From Zavarzinia sp. (GTDB lineage Bacteria; Pseudomonadota; Alphaproteobacteria; Zavarziniales; Zavarziniaceae): a stretch of 8,537 nt of DNA. This document shows positions 4,899-8,537 of this stretch, in pieces. The first letter of the stretch is position 1, and each line of letters begins with the position of its first letter. Position numbers and translations under genes: made by a program. The DNA lies in assembly GCA_028694545.1 (NCBI GenBank), contig JAQVKV010000058.1, positions 1 to 8,537 of the forward strand, given 5' to 3'. Below the pieces are notes generated by a model. The model had not been told where the DNA came from. It made no database searches and worked only from the letters and a program-made list of their open reading frames with translations.

Positions 4899-6410
4899 AT
4901 GGTGCAACAGGACGGCGGCCAGTCGAGCGCGCCAAGATCGAGCGCGTCGGGGGCGGGTGCGTCAGGGTCGGGCGCGCTGGCGCCGGTGATCCTCGGGCTC
5001 CTGCTGTGCCTTGGCCTGCGCCTGGCGGCGCCGGTGCTGGTGACCTATGCGGACGACGGCTTCTTTACCCAATGGGCCGCCGAATATGCCCGGACGGGCA
5101 CGCTGCGCAGCCCCTTCCTCGACACGCTGTTTCCCGATTTCAAGGACCTGCTGCTGGTCTATCCGCCGCTGCATGTGGTGCTGGCGGGCCTGTTCCTGCG
5201 CCTCGACGGGATTTCGCGCGCGGGTTTCGACGATTATCTGTTCCTGTCCATGGCGCTTGCGACCATCGGCTTCGCGCTCGCCGCCTGCCGTGTCTTCGCC
5301 AGCCGGGCGGCGGCCTTCATGGCATTCCCCGTCGTCGCCGCCGTCTATCTGCTCTACCCCTTCCGGCCCGAGGTGACGGGGTTCACCGTCTTCGCGCTCG
5401 GCATCGGGATCGGCTGGGGTCTTGGCGGCTGGCGCCGGCTGGCGGGCCTGTTCCTGCTGATGCTGGCGCCGATCGCCGCGCCGTCCCTGTTCGGCGGGGC
5501 CCTGACCCTTGTCCTCGCGCAGGAAATCATGGGTCTGCATGACCGGCGCTGGCGCGGGGTTGGCCGCCGGATCGTCGAGCTGGCGCTGCTCGGCGCGCTT
5601 GCCTTCCTCGTCCTTCTCGCCTCGATCCAGTTCGATCTGTCGGAATTCCTGCGTCAATTCACCATCCACGCCGGTCTTGGCCGGCAGAGTTTCAACGCGC
5701 AGTCCGTGCTGTCGGGGGTGGTCGTGATCGGCCTCGGCTTCCTGCTGCGCCGGCTGGGGGGGCGTGATTCCTGGGGCTGGCGCCTGCTGCTCGCCATCGG
5801 CGCCGGGCTTTGCGTCGCCGAGCTTTTCCATGTGCGCGGTTTCGTGCGCGATCTCGTGCTGGCCTTCGCGGTGACGGGCTTCGTCGCCGCTGCCGCGCGC
5901 GGGCCCCGGCTGGCGCGCCTTGCCGCCGTGCTGCCCGTCGTCGTCGCGGGCGGCTTCTGCCTTGGCTATCTCGGCAATGTCGCCTCGATGAATCTGTTCG
6001 GCGAGGCCGTGGTCCGGCCCGAGCGGGCGGCGCGCATCGCGGAATGGCGGGCGCAGGCGGCGGCGGGGGAGCTGAAACTCTTCGTCGACGACGTGGCCCT
6101 GCGCGACCTGCTCGATTTCGACAGCGACCACATCGGTTCGTGGAACCGGCACGACCCGATCCCGGGCGGCATGCCGACGTCCTTCGACGTGCTTGGTCCG
6201 GACGAGATCTGGATCGTCTCGGCCTATACGCTGTTCGGCTATCTGCGCGGCCAGAATTTCGCCGCGGCGGATGTCATCGGCGGCTACGAGCGCGCCCCGT
6301 CGCTCGGTTGTTTCGCCGGACGGGTGGGGTGCAAGCTGCCGCGCCGCCATTTCGACTATGTCCTGTTCCGGCGCGGGGCCGACGGCGCCGTGCAGACCGA
6401 GGTATTCTGA
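4899..6410 (+). CDS. Multi-span membrane protein, GT-C (ArnT/PMT-like) glycosyltransferase candidate
   Basis: The 503-residue product begins with a Ser/Gly/Ala low-complexity tail (1-26), then about ten to eleven hydrophobic spans between residues 27 and 362, and ends in a soluble domain of about 140 residues (365-503). After the first span comes TYADDGFFTQWAAEYARTG with D52-D53, followed at 88-92 by YPPLH at the start of the second span. This is the layout of GT-C enzymes, in which an acidic motif in the first external loop is catalytic and the sugar donor is a polyprenyl phosphate. The C-terminal part (KLFVDDVALRDLLDF, SWNRHDPIPGG, DEIWIVSAYTLFGYL) is not a domain I recognise. The gene sits one base before a GtrB-like polyprenyl-phosphate glycosyltransferase, which supports the role. 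The substrate, the acceptor and the GT-C assignment itself are inferred. It could instead be a non-catalytic membrane partner. Confidence 0.75.
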   Translation: MVQQDGGQSSAPRSSASGAGASGSGALAPVILGLLLCLGLRLAAPVLVTYADDGFFTQWAAEYARTGTLRSPFLDTLFPDFKDLLLVYPPLHVVLAGLFLRLDGISRAGFDDYLFLSMALATIGFALAACRVFASRAAAFMAFPVVAAVYLLYPFRPEVTGFTVFALGIGIGWGLGGWRRLAGLFLLMLAPIAAPSLFGGALTLVLAQEIMGLHDRRWRGVGRRIVELALLGALAFLVLLASIQFDLSEFLRQFTIHAGLGRQSFNAQSVLSGVVVIGLGFLLRRLGGRDSWGWRLLLAIGAGLCVAELFHVRGFVRDLVLAFAVTGFVAAAARGPRLARLAAVLPVVVAGGFCLGYLGNVASMNLFGEAVVRPERAARIAEWRAQAAAGELKLFVDDVALRDLLDFDSDHIGSWNRHDPIPGGMPTSFDVLGPDEIWIVSAYTLFGYLRGQNFAAADVIGGYERAPSLGCFAGRVGCKLPRRHFDYVLFRRGADGAVQTEVF

Positions 6411-6411
6411 C

Positions 6412-7464
6412 ATGGACGGCGCCCCCTTCCTCTCGATCGTCGTGCCGGTCCGCAACGAGGAGGCGGCGCTGCCGCATTTCTTCGAGGCGATGGCCCCGGT
6501 GGTCGACGGGATCACGGGCGGGGTCGAATTCGTCCTGGTGGACGATGGCTCGACCGATGGCACGGCGGCGCTGATCCGGGCCCGCCATGCCGAGGACGGG
6601 CGGGTGCGCCTGCTCTCGTTCTCCCGCAATTTCGGCAAGGAGGCGGCGCTGACCGCCGGCCTTCACTTCGCCCGGGGCCAGGTGGTGGTGCCGATCGACG
6701 TCGACCTGCAGGACCCGCCCGAGCTGATCCCCAAGATGATCGAGAAATGGCGCGAGGGCTTCGACGTCGTCTATGGCGCGCGGGAAGGGCGGCCGAACGA
6801 CTCCTTCCTGAAGCGCCTCTCGGCCGAGAATTTCTACCGCCTGTTCAATCATATCGCCGATGTGCCCATTCCCTATAACGCCGGTGACTTCCGGCTGATG
6901 GACCGGGCGGTGGTGGAGGCCATGGCGGAACTGCCGGAACGTACCCGCTTCATGAAGGGCCTTTTCGCGTCGATGGGCTTCCGGCAATGCGCCATTCCCT
7001 ATGTCCGGCCGGAACGGGTGGCGGGGCAGAGCCAGTTCCGCTTCCTGCGCCTTTGGGCCTTCGCGCTGGACGGCATCACGTCCTTCTCGTCTGTGCCGCT
7101 CCGGGTCTGGTCCTATGTCGGGGGGGCGATCGCCCTGCTCGGCCTTGCCTATGGTGCCTTCATCGCCCTGCGCACGGCGCTGTTCGGGCGCGATGTGCCG
7201 GGCTTCGCCACCCTTGTCGTGCTGACGGCGGTGATCGGGGGCCTGCAACTGCTGTCGATCGGTGTGCTCGGCGAATATGTCGCACGGCTCTTTGTCGAGG
7301 CGAAGCAACGCCCCATCTATATCGTCGGCGACTTCGTCGGCATCGACGCGGCCGAAGCGGAAGCCCAGGGCCGGCGCCTGGCCGGCAAGGCCGTCATCGC
7401 CCGCCGCCGGCCCCGGCCGAGCCCGGCGCCCGACGCGGGGGAGGGCGGACAGGCTTCGGCTTGA
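6412..7464 (+). CDS. GtrB/DPM1-like polyprenyl-phosphate glycosyltransferase (GT2, two membrane spans)
   Basis: The 350-residue product is a GT2 enzyme of the GtrB/bactoprenol glycosyltransferase group, moving a sugar from a nucleotide donor to a polyprenyl phosphate at the inner membrane face. The GT-A domain (1-230) shows SIVVPVRNEE, VLVDDGSTDGT (41-51), SRNFGKEAALTAG (71-83), the metal site DVDLQDPPELIPKM (96-109, D96 and D98), NAGDFRLMDR (156-165) and RTRFMKGLFASMGF (178-190). The RPERVAGQSQF segment (199-209) corresponds to the family RxxRxxGxSKY, here with Q-F in place of K-Y. Two spans follow, at about 232-255 and 263-288, then the characteristic LGEYVARLFVEAKQRPIYIV. The last 40 residues are an Arg/Pro/Ala-rich tail. 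GAGG at 6399-6402 lies nine bases before the ATG, inside the end of the preceding gene. The one-base gap indicates translational coupling. Confidence 0.94.
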   Translation: MDGAPFLSIVVPVRNEEAALPHFFEAMAPVVDGITGGVEFVLVDDGSTDGTAALIRARHAEDGRVRLLSFSRNFGKEAALTAGLHFARGQVVVPIDVDLQDPPELIPKMIEKWREGFDVVYGAREGRPNDSFLKRLSAENFYRLFNHIADVPIPYNAGDFRLMDRAVVEAMAELPERTRFMKGLFASMGFRQCAIPYVRPERVAGQSQFRFLRLWAFALDGITSFSSVPLRVWSYVGGAIALLGLAYGAFIALRTALFGRDVPGFATLVVLTAVIGGLQLLSIGVLGEYVARLFVEAKQRPIYIVGDFVGIDAAEAEAQGRRLAGKAVIARRRPRPSPAPDAGEGGQASA

Positions 7465-7488
7465 CAGCGGGCGGTGGAGCCGTGAAGT
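7461..7488 (+). promoter_or_regulatory. Candidate sigma-70 promoter for thrS
   Basis: A perfect TTGACA (7461-7466) covers the stop codon of the glycosyltransferase gene. After 16 bases a weak -10, TGAAGT (7483-7488), matches three of six positions. The predicted start near 7495 would coincide with the first base of the leader hairpin. The -35 is convincing; the -10 is not. Confidence 0.35.
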
Positions 7489-7494
7489 TGCCGA

Positions 7495-7525
7495 TCCCAA
7501 GCTTCTTGGGACCGGGTTCGCCCGG
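7495..7525 (+). promoter_or_regulatory. Two abutting perfect hairpins in the thrS leader
   Basis: TCCCAAG-CTT-CTTGGGA (7495-7511) is immediately followed by CCGGG-TTCG-CCCGG (7512-7525), a stem capped by a TTCG (UUCG) tetraloop. No base separates the two stems, so they could stack coaxially. No T-tract follows, so this is not a standard intrinsic terminator for the upstream gene. It ends 17 bases before the thrS Shine-Dalgarno. A 5' stabiliser or a translational control element are both possible. Neither loop resembles the threonine anticodon arm used by the E. coli thrS operator. Confidence 0.6.
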
Positions 7526-7542
7526 ATAAGGATCCTCGGACT

Positions 7543-7546
7543 GGAG
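7543..7546 (+). promoter_or_regulatory. Ribosome binding site GGAG
   Basis: GGAG lies eight bases before the ATG at 7555 and supports that start for thrS. Confidence 0.6.
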
Positions 7547-7554
7547 ACCACATC

Positions 7555-8537
7555 ATGTCGGTATCGCTGACCCTGCCGGACGGCAGCCTGCGCTCCTATC
7601 CGGGGCCGGTCAGTGGCACTACCCTTGCCGCCGACATCGGTCCCGGTCTGGCCAAAGCGGCCCTTCTTCTTCGCGTTGACGGTGAACTGGTCGATCTCGC
7701 CACCGTGATCGATCACGACGCCAAGGTCGAGATCATCACCCGCAAGTCCGACGAGGCGCTGGACCTGCTGCGCCACGATTGTGCCCACGTCATGGCGGAA
7801 GCGGTGCAGGAACTCTTCCCCGGCACCCAGGTGACCATCGGTCCGTCGATCGAGAACGGCTTCTATTACGATTTCGCCCGCGCCGAACCCTTCACCCCGG
7901 ACGACCTCGCGGTGATCGAGAAGCGCATGCACGAAATCGTCGACCGCGACGAGAAGATCGTGCGCGAGGTCTGGGACCGCGACGAGGCGGCCGATTTTTT
8001 CCTGAACAAGGGCGAGATCTACAAGGCCGAGATCATCCGCGACATCCCGGCGGGCGAGAAGATCAGCCTCTATCGCCAGGGTGACTTCATCGACCTGTGC
8101 CGTGGGCCCCACCTGCCCGCGACGGGCAAGCTCGGCCATGGCTTCAAGCTGATGAAGGTCGCCGGGGCCTATTGGCGCGGCGATCATCGCAACGCCATGC
8201 TCCAGCGCATCTATGGCACGGCCTGGCGCGACGAGAAGGAACTGAAGGACTATCTCCACCGGCTGGAGGAAGCGGAACGCCGCGACCACCGCAAGCTCGG
8301 CAAGGAGATGGACCTCTTCCACATCCAGGAAGAGGCCGTCGGCTCCATCTTCTGGCATGCCAAGGGCTGGACCCTCTATCGCGCCCTCGAAAGCTATGTC
8401 CGCCGCAAGATCGAGGCGGACGGCTACGAGGAAGTGCGCACGCCGCAGCTCGTCGACAGTTCGCTGTTCATCGCCTCGGGTCACTGGGAGATGTATGGCG
8501 ACAACATGATGAAGATCCAGCTCGAGGAGGGGAAGCG
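7555..8537 (+). CDS. thrS: Threonyl-tRNA synthetase, N-terminal part (runs off the window)
   Basis: The first 327 codons are present, about half of the usual 640-650, and the frame is open at the window edge. The enzyme charges tRNA-Thr with threonine and proofreads serine. Domains in order: TGS at about 1-63 ([18 protein letters not shown]...), then the second additional/editing domain at about 64-230, with H74 and H78 in [12 protein letters not shown] and C182 and H186 in DLCRGPH. These four editing-site residues match the positions of H73, H77, C182 and H186 in E. coli within one residue. GAYWRGD and [10 protein letters not shown] follow, then the start of the class II catalytic core: [38 protein letters not shown], and [11 protein letters not shown] (motif 1 region) to [11 protein letters not shown]. 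The catalytic zinc site and anticodon domain lie beyond the window. Nothing is broken in the visible part. The 90-base gap upstream has its own candidate promoter and leader. Confidence 0.98.
   Translation, partial: MSVSLTLPDGSLRSYPGPVSGTTLAADIGPGLAKAALLLRVDGELVDLATVIDHDAKVEIITRKSDEALDLLRHDCAHVMAEAVQELFPGTQVTIGPSIENGFYYDFARAEPFTPDDLAVIEKRMHEIVDRDEKIVREVWDRDEAADFFLNKGEIYKAEIIRDIPAGEKISLYRQGDFIDLCRGPHLPATGKLGHGFKLMKVAGAYWRGDHRNAMLQRIYGTAWRDEKELKDYLHRLEEAERRDHRKLGKEMDLFHIQEEAVGSIFWHAKGWTLYRALESYVRRKIEADGYEEVRTPQLVDSSLFIASGHWEMYGDNMMKIQLEEGK

Noticed and set aside
4923..4946. Direct repeat TCGAGCGCG (4923-4931 and 4938-4946) in the N-terminal region of the membrane protein gene
   Set aside because: It encodes the Ser/Ala low-complexity tail and is explained by repeated codons; there is no sign of a regulatory or mobile repeat.
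4962..6638. Long open frame on the minus strand (558 codons) opposite the membrane protein gene
   Set aside because: The plus-strand frame has coherent membrane spans and a ribosome site, whereas the antisense product is a Glu/Gln/Arg/Ala mixture without any fold signal.
7495..7525. Intrinsic terminator for the glycosyltransferase gene
   Set aside because: Neither stem is followed by a T-tract on the plus strand: the bases after the second stem are ATAAGGATCC.
6274..8484. Very long open frame on the minus strand (736 codons) opposite the glycosyltransferase gene and thrS
   Set aside because: It lies antisense to two clearly recognised genes, has the Arg/Ala/Gly/Asp/His-rich composition of antisense shadows in GC-rich DNA, and shows no domain.

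Overview
The window is GC-rich (by eye well above 60%) with strong G/C preference at third codon positions. Protein features fit an Alphaproteobacterium, probably a Rhodospirillales-like lineage: a GTP cyclohydrolase II with a degenerate N-terminal DHBP-synthase-like extension, an orphan winged-helix response regulator of an alphaproteobacterial type, and a 'VPAEAG'-type palindromic repeat. This lineage call is from pattern recognition, not from a search. I see no phage, transposase, CRISPR or RNA gene. It looks like an ordinary chromosomal housekeeping region.

Layout from left to right. (1) Positions 2-595, minus: a ThiE/TenI-fold protein. It diverges from yggS (594-1286, plus), a PLP-homeostasis protein, and the two start codons interlock in one CATG. 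(2) yggS converges on and overlaps by 16 bp an L,D-transpeptidase-family gene (1271-1774, minus). (3) Positions 1775-1947: a gap holding a long imperfect palindromic repeat. (4) Positions 1948-2832, minus: a conserved-looking but unrecognised protein with a glycine-rich hydrophobic segment and a Pro/Ala/Thr-rich linker. (5) Positions 2833-2950: a gap with a strong hairpin and an AT-rich patch. (6) Positions 2951-4042, minus: ribA. (7) Positions 4043-4148: a divergent promoter region. (8) Positions 4149-4835, plus: an OmpR-type response regulator without an adjacent kinase. (9) Positions 4899-6410 and 6412-7464, plus: a multi-span GT-C-like membrane protein and a GtrB/DPM1-like polyprenyl-phosphate glycosyltransferase, one base apart. 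(10) Position 7555 to the window edge, plus: the first 327 codons of thrS, preceded by a perfect TTGACA box and two abutting hairpins.

How the genes may work together. The two glycosyltransferase genes form a credible unit. The cytoplasmic GT2 enzyme would charge a polyprenyl phosphate with a sugar, and the GT-C protein would transfer that sugar outside the membrane. No flippase is visible and the acceptor is unknown. The other genes (cofactor metabolism for riboflavin, PLP and perhaps thiamine, cell wall, tRNA charging) look like neighbours rather than one pathway. The points most worth a second look are the interlocked CATG starts, the ThiE-fold protein lacking most ThiE catalytic residues, the unrecognised 294-residue protein, the 1852-1931 palindrome whose mismatches are all G.U on one strand, and the thrS leader. 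I found no clear new defence or mobile system.
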